In this document: positions 24,553-32,408 of the stretch, one piece after another
Layout of the letters: each line of letters starts with the position of its first letter
Position numbering within the stretch: the first letter of the stretch is position 1
Origin: CAYSFW01 sp964620675
GTDB lineage: Bacteria > Pseudomonadota > Gammaproteobacteria > UWMA-0217
DNA: 64,000 nt
NCBI GenBank assembly: GCA_964620675.1
Contig: CAZUJU010000003.1
Coordinates: 1-64,000, forward strand
Direction of reading: 5' to 3'
Notes under the pieces: model-generated
Databases searched by the model: none
What the model was told of the DNA's origin: nothing
The model's input: only the letters and a program-made list of their open reading frames with translations
Translations under genes and position numbers: made by a program

Positions 24553-24732
24553 ATGGCACCCAGTTTTAGGGAATCGCTTGAAGCGCTGATTGCCGAGCGC
24601 ATCGCGAGCGGAGAGGATCCGCGTGAGGTTTTCGAGGAGCTTGCGCACGAAGCCAATGCGGTGTTCGGGCATTACAATCTTGAATACGAGCTGGGCTTGT
24701 TCCTCAGAGAGCGCGACACAGAATCGTCGTAG
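24553..24732 (+). CDS. Small acidic protein of unknown function
   Basis: The 59-residue frame starts at an ATG preceded by a strong ribosome binding site (gaggaggttgtc, 24541-24552), which decides the start. The sequence is helical and acidic ('FRESLEALIAERIASGED', 'EVFEELAHEANAVFGHYNLEYELGLFL'). There is no family I recognise. It lies 91 bases after rnhB on the same strand. Confidence 0.6.
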   Translation: MAPSFRESLEALIAERIASGEDPREVFEELAHEANAVFGHYNLEYELGLFLRERDTESS

Positions 24733-24763
24733 GCCGTAGCCGCCGGAACGGTCGACGCGAGCG

Positions 24764-25055
24764 CTAGCACTCAGATCCAGCCAATGCCGCGCACCAAAGT
24801 CGCGCTGCGGGTCGGTCACCGGCAGTTTCGCGAGCCCGGCGGCGGCGAAATATCCTTCCGCGTCTGACTGCGCTTTTACCAGAACCCCGGGGTAGTGGTG
24901 GTGCTGCGCAAACTCGTAGGACGCGGTGAGTAAGCGGCGCCCGATCCCGCAACCGCGCCACGCTTGACGCGCGTCGGCAGGTTCCAGGTCATGATCGCGC
25001 GTTCGACCACGCCGTTAATCTCAGTAAGGTCGTTCGCGGCACCGGGTCGGGCCAT
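24764..25055 (-). pseudogene. GNAT acetyltransferase with internal deletion and frameshift
   Basis: The first 32 residues ('ARPGAANDLTEINGVVERAI', then 'MTWNLPTRVK') match the N-terminus of small GNAT enzymes. Directly after 'RVK' a different frame resumes with 'GCGIGRRLLTASYEFAQ', the acetyl-CoA-binding R/QxxGxG motif, and continues through 'GYFAAAGLAKLPVTDPQRDF' to 'ARHWLDL', the usual C-terminus. About 50-60 central residues are therefore missing and the frame is shifted. An intact product cannot be made. Confidence 0.7.
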
Positions 25056-25109
25056 GATCGCCGGCGCGCCTTTGCTGCGCGCGGTTTCAGGTATCAAGGG
25101 CCGAGGCGC

Positions 25110-25358
25110 TCAACCGATACCAAGCCAGTCGTTGTCCTCGCGCGTTCGGCCTCCGACGCCGGCAGTTGCCTCGCGGCCAAATAGCCGCCGGACGCGCGCC
25201 GCGATTGCGCGCCAGGTCGATCGCGGTTGGGTTGCACCATCGGGTCGGTCGTCGGTCCAGTAATCGCGCGCGGGTTCGGCGCGAGTCCCGCGGGGAGGCT
25301 GTTTCGCAGCGCGTACGCGCCCGGGCGGGGCGGCGATAGATTGAGTCTCGGGCTTCAT
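25110..25358 (-). CDS. Small protein of unknown function
   Basis: The 82-residue frame starts at an ATG with a good ribosome binding site on the minus strand (gaggag, 7 bases upstream). Its N-terminal half is proline/arginine rich and disordered-looking; the C-terminal half 'ARDYWTDDRPD' then 'WRAIAARVRRLFGRE' ends 'EDNDWLGIG'. There is no family match that I know. Composition is normal for the region. It could be a stress or regulatory peptide; nothing more can be said. Confidence 0.45.
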   Translation of the reverse strand: MKPETQSIAAPPGRVRAAKQPPRGTRAEPARDYWTDDRPDGATQPRSTWRAIAARVRRLFGREATAGVGGRTREDNDWLGIG

Positions 25359-25483
25359 GGCAACTCCTCACTTGCGGTTGATCGGCGTGTAACCCGCCAC
25401 GATTCGTTTATCTATTTGAGTTTAGTTCGGCATCGCTTTCCAGTGGAATTTATCGCGCCGATCAATCGATAAAATGGATCGAG

Positions 25484-25867
25484 ATGCTGGGTGCGCGTGA
25501 TCCAATTGGTGCATTGGCGACCTGGGCGATTGCCGGCGGCCTATTTCTCTGGCTGTTCACGCTGACCCAGAACAAACGGAAAATCGATGACGTGCTCGGG
25601 GTTTGGCCGTTGCACGGGATCTGCGGCGCGTGGGGTGGCATTGCGGCCGGAATACTCGGCCACACTGCGTTGGGCGGTGTCGGTGGCGTTTCGATCATGT
25701 CGCAACTGATCGGTACGCTGCTCGGGGTGACGATTGCCGGAATCGCGGGATTCGAGATTTATGGCGCGCTGCGGATGACGGTGGGCATTCGGTTGTCGCA
25801 CGAGGAAGAATTCAACGGCGCGGTTTTATCGATCCACAAGATCAAGGCGAATCCCGAGATTGGCTGA
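25484..25867 (+). pseudogene. C-terminal fragment of an Amt ammonium transporter
   Basis: The 127-residue frame corresponds to the last third of an Amt/AmtB protein: 'DDVLGVWPLHGICGAWGGIAAG' in overlapping parts, 'GGVSIMSQLIGTLLGVTIAG', 'GIRLSHEEEFNGAVLSIHK'. The conserved 'HG' histidine region and the C-terminal cytoplasmic tail are present. The first eight or so membrane helices are missing; the bases upstream of the ATG do not continue the family. The protein cannot form a channel alone, so this is a deletion remnant. Confidence 0.8.
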
Positions 25868-26213
25868 GGTGCCGACGCTGCCAATGACGACCGCGGTCGG
25901 TTCATGCGTCGGACGATGCGCCAAGCGTATTTATTCGGCGCACCCCGGTGTTTGGCGGGCCGGAACGTGACGATTTCCTACGCGACTATAACTATGCGCT
26001 GAATCCAGCGAGCGATGATCGGATTCACTGACGTGATCCTGCTCGCGTTGGCGATGTACGTCGCCGCTGGGTTGTTGGCGAGTTTCGCTTCCGCGCTGGC
26101 GCGATAAGAGGACTTACGCCTGGGCCGGGCGTCGGCGGGTTCGCGCATCCTGTTCTAAACTGAAGCTCAGGGTTGATTGCAGTTTCGGTAGCGCACGCCA
26201 CTGGAGGTGTCGA
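25868..26213. other. Gene-poor stretch with possible short frames
   Basis: There is no supported gene. Two short readings overlap: one ending 'FLRDYNYALNPASDDRIH' with a TGA near 26027, and a 30-residue hydrophobic frame at 26015-26107 ('MIGFTDVILLALAMYVAAGL...'). They may be further remnants of the gene that once followed the Amt transporter. The last 40 bases lead into the lipoprotein gene. Confidence 0.3.
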
Positions 26214-26981
26214 GTGAAGCAAGTGAACCGAGTTCGTCATGTACTGGCCTGGACAATGGCGGCATTACTCGCCGGTTGCGGCGGCGGCGCCGAGATCGTA
26301 TTGGCAACGCTGGGCTTTGTCGCGCCGATCGGCGGCGATTTCAATGAAGACGGTATTCCCGCCACGCCAGCGCTCGATGCGACCGGTTTAGCAATCAATA
26401 TCCAGATCGGTACGGGTTGGAACCAGCTCTATGACGAAAAATTCGTCATCGTTGGATTTTACGGCCTCAGCGACAAGAAAAGCCGATGCACGGCGTTCAA
26501 TGGCGATGTGAACGGGCGGAGCGTCGTTGCCTATGAAGATGACGATCAAAACGGCGTGCGCGGCGCGCAATGCTTCAGAGGCACGTTTGAAAACGAGAGC
26601 GTGCTGGTGCTCGCGGATGGCCGTCGGTTGCTGCGCAATTTCCCACTCGATTTGACGACCGGCGTGTGGTCCGACATCCGGGACTCAAACCGCAAGTTCC
26701 GCTTCGAGCAACTGCTCGATCCCGCGACGCCGGGCTCGCAAGGCAGTTTTTCCGGGTGTGAGTTGCGTGGCGCGACGGTGACCGCGGTACAGGGCGTCTT
26801 TACCCGGTCGGATGTCGCCAACGCGATCTTCGCCGGGATTGATCAGTTGACGATCCAGCGCGTCGCCGGTGATGAGATCTGGAGCGGTGCGTTCGTCGGC
26901 AACTCGGGGTTACGTTTGACGCGCGGCACGCAGGAGTTGTTGTTGGAACGTCGCGCCGAGAGCGCCAGTTGCGGCGGCTGA
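26214..26981 (+). CDS. Lipoprotein of unknown function
   Basis: The 255-residue product starts at GTG 26214 (aggtgtcga upstream as ribosome binding site). Its signal peptide ends in the lipobox 'ALLAGCGGG'. The mature part is beta-rich with 'GGDFNEDGIPATP' and 'EDDDQNGVRGAQCFRG'; the Asp/Asn-rich turns could bind calcium. Six or so cysteines suggest disulfides. I do not recognise a family. It is a single gene followed by a plausible terminator. Confidence 0.6.
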   Translation: MKQVNRVRHVLAWTMAALLAGCGGGAEIVLATLGFVAPIGGDFNEDGIPATPALDATGLAINIQIGTGWNQLYDEKFVIVGFYGLSDKKSRCTAFNGDVNGRSVVAYEDDDQNGVRGAQCFRGTFENESVLVLADGRRLLRNFPLDLTTGVWSDIRDSNRKFRFEQLLDPATPGSQGSFSGCELRGATVTAVQGVFTRSDVANAIFAGIDQLTIQRVAGDEIWSGAFVGNSGLRLTRGTQELLLERRAESASCGG

Positions 26982-27021
26982 ACACGTAAATATCCGCAGC
27001 TGATTTTCGGCGCGCAAACGT

Positions 27022-27043
27022 GCAGCACGGAAGGACGTGCTGC
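27022..27043 (+). terminator. Rho-independent-type hairpin after the lipoprotein gene
   Basis: An 8-bp stem (gcagcacg / cgtgctgc) with a 6-base loop is followed by cgcttttc, a short T-run, about 40 bases after the lipoprotein stop. Confidence 0.5.
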
Positions 27044-27049
27044 CGCTTT

Positions 27050-27582
27050 TCAAAGCGTACGCACGCGAATGCCGTACTGGCCGGTTCCGCCGGCTTGCCG
27101 GTAGTGTCGGACCTGCGCCCAGTAGGTGCCGGGGACGAGATCGGCCGCGATGCGTGCATTCAATCCTGGACCGCTGTCATCGTCCTCGGCGATGAAGGTG
27201 GTCTGGATTTCCGGGCCAAAGAGTTTCATCACGACGTCGGTATTGCCCGAGGTTTCGATGACATGTCGACCGTCGGTCGCGGTGAGAAATCGGAATATGT
27301 CTTCCTCGCCCGGGGTGCCGATGTCGGCCGCGGTGGCCGTCGGTGCGTCTATGGTCAGTTCCACCATAACGCCTGTTCGCGGGCGATTGCGCGTTGGTTT
27401 GCGTTGCCGCCGATGAAGCGCACGCGCAAGGTCGAACCGTTGATCCACAACTTGCGGAATTCGATGACAGCTCGGGACTGATTGACGCCACGCGGGCGCA
27501 TGACCGCCTGACGCCGGAAGACCTCCTCCGGCAGCACGCGATCGATACACACCCGGGGTTTTGGAATCTTTTTAGTCGCCAT
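27050..27582 (-). pseudogene. Secreted metallopeptidase remnant: N-terminus joined to a PPC domain, catalytic part missing
   Basis: From the ATG at 27582 the frame reads 'RVLPEEVFRRQAV', 'KLWINGSTLRVRFIGG' and 'IAREQA', resembling the start of astacin/M12-type secreted peptidases that carry a 'W.NG..LRV.F..G' strand. A different frame then begins immediately with 'VELTIDAPTATAADIGTPGE', 'DIFRFLTATDGRHVIET' and 'GQYGIRVRT', a pre-peptidase C-terminal (PPC) domain. The HExxH zinc-binding domain between them is gone, together with a frameshift. The remnant is in line with other internally deleted genes nearby. Confidence 0.6.
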
Positions 27583-27949
27583 GGCCTACCCTCCTGCCGG
27601 TTGACGCGGAAAATGCTGAAACGTGAAACGCGTTTCGAGCGCTCCAGACGGCCGCGCCGACGGGTCAAACGCGAAGGCCGCCGCAATTTACCGGTATAGG
27701 GCATCCCGAACCGTTGCGCGCGAATAACCCCATCCGCGGCAGCGGAAAGTGGCGCGACGTTGTTGCGCAAACCGCGCCGTGTTTTGCTGCCGGTGCGATT
27801 AGAGGCGCAATGGATGCCTTAATCGGGAAAACGCTCATTTCCGCGAATCCCACATGCGCGGTTTGACGCAAGGATGATGCAAGCTGAGCCGTTAACCTGA
27901 CGCATCGCGCAGCGACACCTTGTTGCCGTTCGTCCCTACCTACACAAAC
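27583..27949. other. Intergenic region left of the IS607-type element
   Basis: No gene is visible. The right part (about 27900-27949) should contain the 3' end of the mobile element and, on the minus strand, the region where the guide part of the TnpB-associated RNA would lie. Confidence 0.3.
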
Positions 27950-28110
27950 CTACCCATAGGTAGCTTTGCTGCTGGATTCCTGCTTCACAGAGGCTGGTTT
28001 CGTCTTGAGCTTGCGCCCAAGGCCAGAGCCTTCCTCTCCACAGGCTGACACCGTGGAACTCACGGCCAGATTCTTCAAGTTAAACGCTGCGTTCGCGTCG
28101 CGGTCGTGGA
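27930..28110 (-). ncRNA. Predicted TnpB guide RNA (omega/reRNA) region
   Basis: In IS200/605 and IS607 elements the TnpB guide RNA overlaps the 3' end of tnpB and runs to the element's right end. By that rule it would cover about this interval on the minus strand, with the guide derived from bases left of the end. The visible tail 'aagcaggaatccagc' just before the stop resembles common reRNA 3' regions. Boundaries are a guess from family knowledge, not seen directly. Confidence 0.3.
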
Positions 28111-29152
28111 TCGAACCGCACGCCGGGCATTCCCACTCGCGCACCGACAGCGGCAAGGTTTCGAGCTTGTGACCGCAATCCGAACACGTCTTGCTGCTGG
28201 GATACCAGCGGTCGGCCACGACGATCATTCCGCCATGCATCGCCGCCTTGTACTCCAGTTGACGGCGGAACTCGAAGAAACCCATATCCGACACCGAGCG
28301 CGACAGATGCCGGTTCTTCACCATCCCGCGCACGTTCAAATCCTCGATGCCGATGGTGTGAAACCGGCGGGTCAGATCAGTCGTGAGTTGGTGCAGCGCA
28401 TCCCGGCGGATGTCGCCGATACGGGCGTGCAGCCTTGCCAGTTTCAGCTTCGCCTTCTTCCGGTTCTCCGAGCCTTTGGCCTTGCGCGACAGACTGCGCG
28501 ACAGTCGTTGCAGTCTGGATAGCAACGCCTTGTGCGCCTTCGGCCCCGTGATGCTTTCCCCCGTTGAGAGCGTTGCCAGCGCCGATACGCCCAAATCCAC
28601 ACCCACCGCGCCTTGGTTTTCGGCTTTTGGTACGCGTGAATCGTTCTGGGTATCGACCGTGATGCTAACAAACCAGCGGTCGGCCACACGGGAGACTGTG
28701 GCCGACATGATTTTGCCGGTGAAGCGCAACGTCTCACGCATACGCACCCAGCCCAGATTGGGGATGCGGATGCGTGAACCATCGACACTGAACTGATCGT
28801 TGCTCAGACTGAACCGGTCGTGGATGCCTTTCTTGTGGAACTTCGGATACCTGGCGCGTCCGGCAAAGAAATTTTTGAACGCCGTGCCCAACTGGATGAT
28901 CGCCATTTGCGGGGCGCATTTGGTGACTTCCAGCATCCACGGAAACTGCTCGCCCTTGAGGCTGTTGAGTTGCCGACGCAGCGCCATTTGCGAGGGCTTG
29001 GGCAGGGAGGAATCAGCTTTGCAAGCCTCGTACTGTCGCTGCCATTCGGCCAGCGCCCAATTGTAGGCGAATCGCGCCGTCCCGGCAGCGCGGGAGCAGT
29101 AGGTGGCCTGCGCGTTGTTCGGGTCGAGCGCGATCTTGTGCGCAATCAGCAT
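27950..29152 (-). CDS. tnpB: TnpB RNA-guided endonuclease (IS200/IS605-IS607 OrfB)
   Basis: The 400-residue product has the TnpB layout: an N-terminal helix-turn-helix/wedge region ('RFAYNWALAEWQRQY'), the OrfB beta-barrel, and a RuvC-like nuclease with its three acidic residues in 'VGVDLGVSALATLS', 'IGIEDLNVRGM' and 'HDRDANAAFNL'. A zinc finger lies between them ('CSDCGH' and 'CPACGS'). TnpB proteins cut DNA guided by an RNA made from the element's right end and promote retention of the transposon. All catalytic residues are present, so it may be active. The gene starts inside the end of tnpA (7-base overlap). Confidence 0.93.
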   Translation of the reverse strand: MLIAHKIALDPNNAQATYCSRAAGTARFAYNWALAEWQRQYEACKADSSLPKPSQMALRRQLNSLKGEQFPWMLEVTKCAPQMAIIQLGTAFKNFFAGRARYPKFHKKGIHDRFSLSNDQFSVDGSRIRIPNLGWVRMRETLRFTGKIMSATVSRVADRWFVSITVDTQNDSRVPKAENQGAVGVDLGVSALATLSTGESITGPKAHKALLSRLQRLSRSLSRKAKGSENRKKAKLKLARLHARIGDIRRDALHQLTTDLTRRFHTIGIEDLNVRGMVKNRHLSRSVSDMGFFEFRRQLEYKAAMHGGMIVVADRWYPSSKTCSDCGHKLETLPLSVREWECPACGSIHDRDANAAFNLKNLAVSSTVSACGEEGSGLGRKLKTKPASVKQESSSKATYG

Positions 29153-29769
29153 GATGCGGCCTCCACAGCCTGCTTCACGCCATCGAGCAGCTTTTGGTTC
29201 TTGCGCGAGCGGCTGCCGTAAAGGCGTGCTGAGAACACGGTAATGATTTCCAGCACATCTTTCGCCAAATCTTCCTCAAACGTTGTATCAACGCCTTGGT
29301 TGATAATGAGCACCTCCACGCCTTTGGCCTCGCAAATGGCAAAGACCAGTTCCGCGCCGAAGCGCAACAGGCGGTCTTTGTGGGCAATGACCAAGCGACC
29401 GACGCGCCCTTCGATAATTTCATCGAGCAGTTGCTTCAAGCCTTTCTTGTTGTAATTCATGCCCGAGCCAAGGTCGGCGATGACCTCGAACGTCCAGCCT
29501 TGCTTGGCGCAATAAAGTTCCAGCACCTGCTTTTGCCGCTCCAGATCGTCTTTCTGGTCGTGGCTGGAAACGCGGGCATAGGCAATGGTTTTTCGGTCTT
29601 GCGCCGCGGCGTGAAACAGTTCCGGCTTGAGCTTGGCAAGATCGTACCGCCGCTGCCGTCCAGCCGTGCGATCCGGTATCAGCTTGCCTTCTGCCTCCCA
29701 TCGCCGCAATGTCGTGATCGACACACCCAACGCTTCCGAGGCTTCGCCTATCGCTACATATCTATCCAT
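29146..29769 (-). CDS. tnpA: IS607-family serine recombinase
   Basis: The product is 207 residues from the ATG at 29769 ('MDRYVAIGEASEALGVS'), preferred over an ATG 36 bases upstream because it begins the MerR-type helix-turn-helix (residues 1-50, 'TTLRRWEAEGKLIPDR'). The serine recombinase catalytic domain follows: 'TIAYARVSSHDQKDDL' with the nucleophilic serine, 'VIADLGSGMNYNKKGL' and 'VIAHKDRLLRFG'. In IS607 elements this small serine recombinase catalyses excision and insertion with little target specificity. It overlaps tnpB by 7 bases. Confidence 0.93.
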   Translation of the reverse strand: MDRYVAIGEASEALGVSITTLRRWEAEGKLIPDRTAGRQRRYDLAKLKPELFHAAAQDRKTIAYARVSSHDQKDDLERQKQVLELYCAKQGWTFEVIADLGSGMNYNKKGLKQLLDEIIEGRVGRLVIAHKDRLLRFGAELVFAICEAKGVEVLIINQGVDTTFEEDLAKDVLEIITVFSARLYGSRSRKNQKLLDGVKQAVEAASC

Positions 29770-29975
29770 AATGGATAGTATGGGATAGATTTGATTATGT
29801 TTCAATTAAACTGTTCAAACCCTTGTCCTCGTGGGAGCTTTTCGTCGGCACCACGCCGCAATCGCAGGCGTTTGCGGCAAGTGCGTTCTCGCGCTTTACT
29901 GCGAAATCCCAACCGCGAAAGCGGGTCAGGCGAGTCTATAATCGCGTCGCACCTAACCAAGAGCCAGACCCAATC

Positions 29976-30986
29976 ATGACCGCGATTCCGCCCTCCGCGC
30001 ACGATGAAGGCTACAAGCAACTGTTCTCCCACGCCGAACTCGTCGGCGATGTCCTGCGCGGCTTTGTCCACGAGCCATGGGTCGAGCAACTCGATTTCAC
30101 CTCGCTGGAAAAGGTCAACGGCAGTTACGTCACGGATGACCTGCGGGAACGCGAGGACGACGTCATCTGGCGCGTGCGGCTTAACAACACCTGGCTCTAC
30201 GTCTACCTCTTGATTGAGTTTCAGAGCAGCAATGACCCCTGGATGGCGTTGCGCATCATGGTCTACACCGGACTCTTGTATCAGGATCTCATCAAGAGCG
30301 GGGTTGTCAGCGCGCCCGGTAAACTCCCCGCCGTTTTCCCGATCGTCATCTACAACGGCAGTGGACGTTGGAGTGCCGCGCGCGAACTGGCTGAACTCAT
30401 CGAACCACTGCCGCCCAGCATGTCCACCTACCGTCCCAACCAGCGTTACTTCGTCCTCGACGAAGGCAGGTTGGAGATAGAACAGCTCAATCAAGCCGAT
30501 AATACCTTCAGCGAAATCATCCACATCGAAGCCAGTGCCGGCCCTGAGGCCGTACGCGAGGTCGTCGCCCGGCTCAAGGAACGGCTCAAAGACCCGCGCC
30601 ATGCCAGTTTGCGCCGCGCTATCGTGGTCTGGGTCAGACGGGTAATATTCAAACGTCTCGCAATGAGCGAAACTATTTCTGAAATCACCGACCTCATGGA
30701 GCTTGAAGCCATGCTTGCGGAAAACGTTACTTCGTGGGCCGAGAAGTGGAAACAGGAAGGCCTGCAACAAGGCCTGCAGGAAGGTCTGCAGGAAGGCCGG
30801 CAGGAAGGTCGGCAGGAAGGCCTGCAAAAGTTGCGTGCCCTCGTCGGCCGGCAACTCAGTCACCGATTCGGCACCCTGCCGCAAGGGGTCGCGGAGCGAC
30901 TCGCGCAAGCCGACTTCCCGCAACTCGAGAACTGGGCTGACAAGGTCCTCGACGCCGCAACGCTGGAAGCGGTGTTTACCGAATGA
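29976..30986 (+). CDS. Rpn family recombination-promoting nuclease / PD-(D/E)XK putative transposase
   Basis: The product is 336 residues from the ATG at 29976, which gives the family start 'HDEGYKQLFSH'. The nuclease core carries 'REREDDVIWRVRL' and 'VYLLIEFQSSNDPWMALRIM' (D...ExQ pattern of the Rpn/DUF4351 families). A repetitive linker of 'QEGLQQGLQEG' type (six 12-bp units, 30753-30824) precedes a C-terminal helical domain ('LRALVGRQLSHRFGTLP'). Rpn proteins are mobile DNases; some act as defence or recombination factors and vary in repeat number between strains. It is divergent from the IS607 element. Confidence 0.88.
   Translation: MTAIPPSAHDEGYKQLFSHAELVGDVLRGFVHEPWVEQLDFTSLEKVNGSYVTDDLREREDDVIWRVRLNNTWLYVYLLIEFQSSNDPWMALRIMVYTGLLYQDLIKSGVVSAPGKLPAVFPIVIYNGSGRWSAARELAELIEPLPPSMSTYRPNQRYFVLDEGRLEIEQLNQADNTFSEIIHIEASAGPEAVREVVARLKERLKDPRHASLRRAIVVWVRRVIFKRLAMSETISEITDLMELEAMLAENVTSWAEKWKQEGLQQGLQEGLQEGRQEGRQEGLQKLRALVGRQLSHRFGTLPQGVAERLAQADFPQLENWADKVLDAATLEAVFTE
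30753..30824 (+). repeat. Six tandem 12-bp units inside the Rpn gene
   Basis: The units follow the consensus caggaaggcctg with small variations and encode four-residue QEGL/QEGR repeats. The count is always a multiple of three bases, so slippage would keep the frame. Confidence 0.9.
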
Positions 30987-30998
30987 TGGGGTTAGCCG

Positions 30999-31015
30999 CA
31001 GGATCCTTCATCCTG
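30999..31015. terminator. Hairpin between convergent genes
   Basis: A 6-bp perfect stem (caggat / atcctg) with a 5-base loop lies between the Rpn gene and the convergent pyridoxamine-oxidase-like gene. The T-run is weak (actttc). Confidence 0.35.
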
Positions 31016-31044
31016 ACTTTCATATGCCAGGTTTTAAGCGAGGC

Positions 31045-31596
31045 TTAGGTGATATCGCCCGTTATGCCGGTCGGTTTGCCGTCGATACTCACCGCGTTTT
31101 TACGTGACCAGTAGTCTTCGAGGCCGTTGGCAATTTTCCTTTCCGACCATTGCGCGAGTAATTCGCGGTTACCGTCAAGAGTGAACAACGGGACCCCGAA
31201 GCCGCAGGAGGTTTGGACCCGATCGACATCGAGATCGATGACTTGCCGGGCGCCCGGTTGTGCCGGGAACAACTCGGACAACCTGCGCCAGTCGGGGTCA
31301 CGCGGATGCACGACCCGGGCGTGGCCGTACAGGCGCAGGATTTTGGGCTCACCGTCAAATGCACAGAACATCAAGGTCATACGGTCGCTTTCGCACAGGT
31401 GCGCGGCGGTTTCATTGCCGGAGCCGGTGAGGTTAAGCCAGATCACGCGGCGCGGTCCGAGTACGCGTAAAGTATCGAGCCCCTTTGGCGAGAGATTGAT
31501 GCGTCCGGTCGGTGCCGCCGTGGCGACAAAGAACATCGATTGACGGGCGATAAAGTCCTGTAGGCGAGGTTCGATTTCAGGGTGGGTCTTGGCCAT
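31045..31596 (-). CDS. Pyridoxamine 5'-phosphate oxidase-related flavin protein
   Basis: The product is 183 residues from the ATG at 31596 ('MAKTHPEIEPRLQDFI'). The split-barrel flavin-binding fold is shown by 'FFVATAAPTGRINLSPKGLD' (overlapping parts), 'VIWLNLTGSGNETAAHLCE' and 'MTLMFCAFDGEPKILRLYG'. Proteins of this subgroup bind FMN or F420-like cofactors and are of unknown substrate; they are not the vitamin B6 enzyme PdxH. It overlaps yidD by 20 bases, at the end of a hisI-yidD run. Confidence 0.82.
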   Translation of the reverse strand: MAKTHPEIEPRLQDFIARQSMFFVATAAPTGRINLSPKGLDTLRVLGPRRVIWLNLTGSGNETAAHLCESDRMTLMFCAFDGEPKILRLYGHARVVHPRDPDWRRLSELFPAQPGARQVIDLDVDRVQTSCGFGVPLFTLDGNRELLAQWSERKIANGLEDYWSRKNAVSIDGKPTGITGDIT

Positions 31597-31840
31597 TGTT
31601 GTGCCTATGCCGCGGGTCGTGGGAAGGAGGCGGTACCGGATCATAACCGCTGGTGCCCCACGGGTGACAGCGCCCGATCCGTTTCAATCCCAACCAAGTG
31701 CCGCGCGCGGCGCCGTGCACCTGGAGCGCCTCGATCATGTATTCCGAACAGGTTGGAACGTGGCGGCAATGCGCGCCGAGCAGCGGACTGATCAGGTAGC
31801 GATAGCCTTGGACCAGCCAGATCAGTGGTCGTTCGAGCAT
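31577..31840 (-). CDS. yidD: Membrane protein insertion efficiency factor YidD
   Basis: The 87-residue product carries the YidD signature: 'GYRYLISPLLGAHCRHVPTCSEYMIEAL' (in overlapping parts) with the conserved cysteines, then 'GAARGTWLGLKRIGRCHPW'. YidD helps the YidC insertase. It is usually encoded between rnpA and yidC near the origin; here it lies between hisI and a flavin protein, away from that operon. The C-terminal tail is proline/histidine rich. Confidence 0.93.
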   Translation of the reverse strand: MLERPLIWLVQGYRYLISPLLGAHCRHVPTCSEYMIEALQVHGAARGTWLGLKRIGRCHPWGTSGYDPVPPPSHDPRHRHNNGQDPP

Positions 31841-31868
31841 GGCTGAGGCTACAACGAGCCGGTGCGAT

Positions 31869-32303
31869 TCATTTGCGGTAGAGCTGAGCGGGGTCGATCA
31901 GCGGCGCGGCAATGATCTCGACCTGATCGCCGATGACCGCGTTGTAGAAGCAACTCTTGCGCCCGGTGTGGCACGCGGGACCGGTCTGGTCGACCAACAA
32001 CAGGAGGGTATCGCCATCGCAGTCGATGCGGATTTGTTTCAGATGTTGTACCTGACCGGACTCCTCGCCTTTGCGCCAGAGTTTCTGCCGCGAGCGTGAC
32101 CAGAAACAGACCCGACCGGTGCGCAATGTCTCGGCCAGGGATTCCGGATTCATCCACGCCATCATCAAGACCTCGCCGGTATCGTGTTGTTGGGCGATCG
32201 CAGGGATGAGCCTGTCACTGCTCCAGCGTAGATTCGCCTCGACCGCGGGCCAGGCGAAGCGCTCACCTTGCGCGGCGTGTTCCAGGATCTTGAAAGTTGT
32301 CAT
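31869..32303 (-). CDS. hisI: Phosphoribosyl-AMP cyclohydrolase
   Basis: The product is 144 residues from the ATG at 32303. It catalyses the third step of histidine synthesis, opening the adenine ring of PR-AMP. Motifs are clear: 'VLMMAWMNPESLAETL', 'FWSRSRQKLWRKGEESG', 'CDGDTLLLLVDQTGPACHTG' with the zinc-binding cysteines, and 'SCFYN'. It is the single-domain bacterial form (HisE is separate and not in the window). yidD follows 28 bases downstream. Confidence 0.95.
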   Translation of the reverse strand: MTTFKILEHAAQGERFAWPAVEANLRWSSDRLIPAIAQQHDTGEVLMMAWMNPESLAETLRTGRVCFWSRSRQKLWRKGEESGQVQHLKQIRIDCDGDTLLLLVDQTGPACHTGRKSCFYNAVIGDQVEIIAAPLIDPAQLYRK

Positions 32304-32408
32304 CGCAGACACTCGCCGTATTACCTTTGGCGATGTTAGCACAGGCGCGCCGGAATCGACGCCGGGAGTCCGGGGTGGTCGTTCCACCCCGGCAGACAGC
32401 GTCTTATC

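Larger units (their letters stand above)
27930..29800 (-). mobile_element. IS607-family insertion sequence (tnpA serine recombinase + tnpB)
   Basis: Two overlapping minus-strand genes, a MerR-HTH serine recombinase and a TnpB (OrfB), define an IS607-type element. The outer limits are approximate: IS607 elements have no inverted repeats and do not make regular target duplications, so the ends cannot be fixed from one copy. A short dyad, ctacc-cat-aggtag (about 27952-27965), spans the tnpB stop. The element sits between a dead peptidase gene and an Rpn nuclease gene. Both transposition genes look intact. Confidence 0.8.

Noticed and set aside
27930..29800. Terminal inverted repeats of the insertion sequence.
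   Set aside because: None were found, as expected for IS607 elements; the short dyad at the tnpB stop is not repeated at the other end.
30753..30824. Tandem repeats as a possible CRISPR array.
   Set aside because: The 12-bp units have no spacers and lie inside a coding region in frame.
29802..30923. A 373-codon open frame on the minus strand opposite the Rpn gene.
   Set aside because: It is a complement of a well-conserved gene, contains Leu/Phe-rich repeats that mirror the QEGL array, and has no family motif or ribosome binding site.
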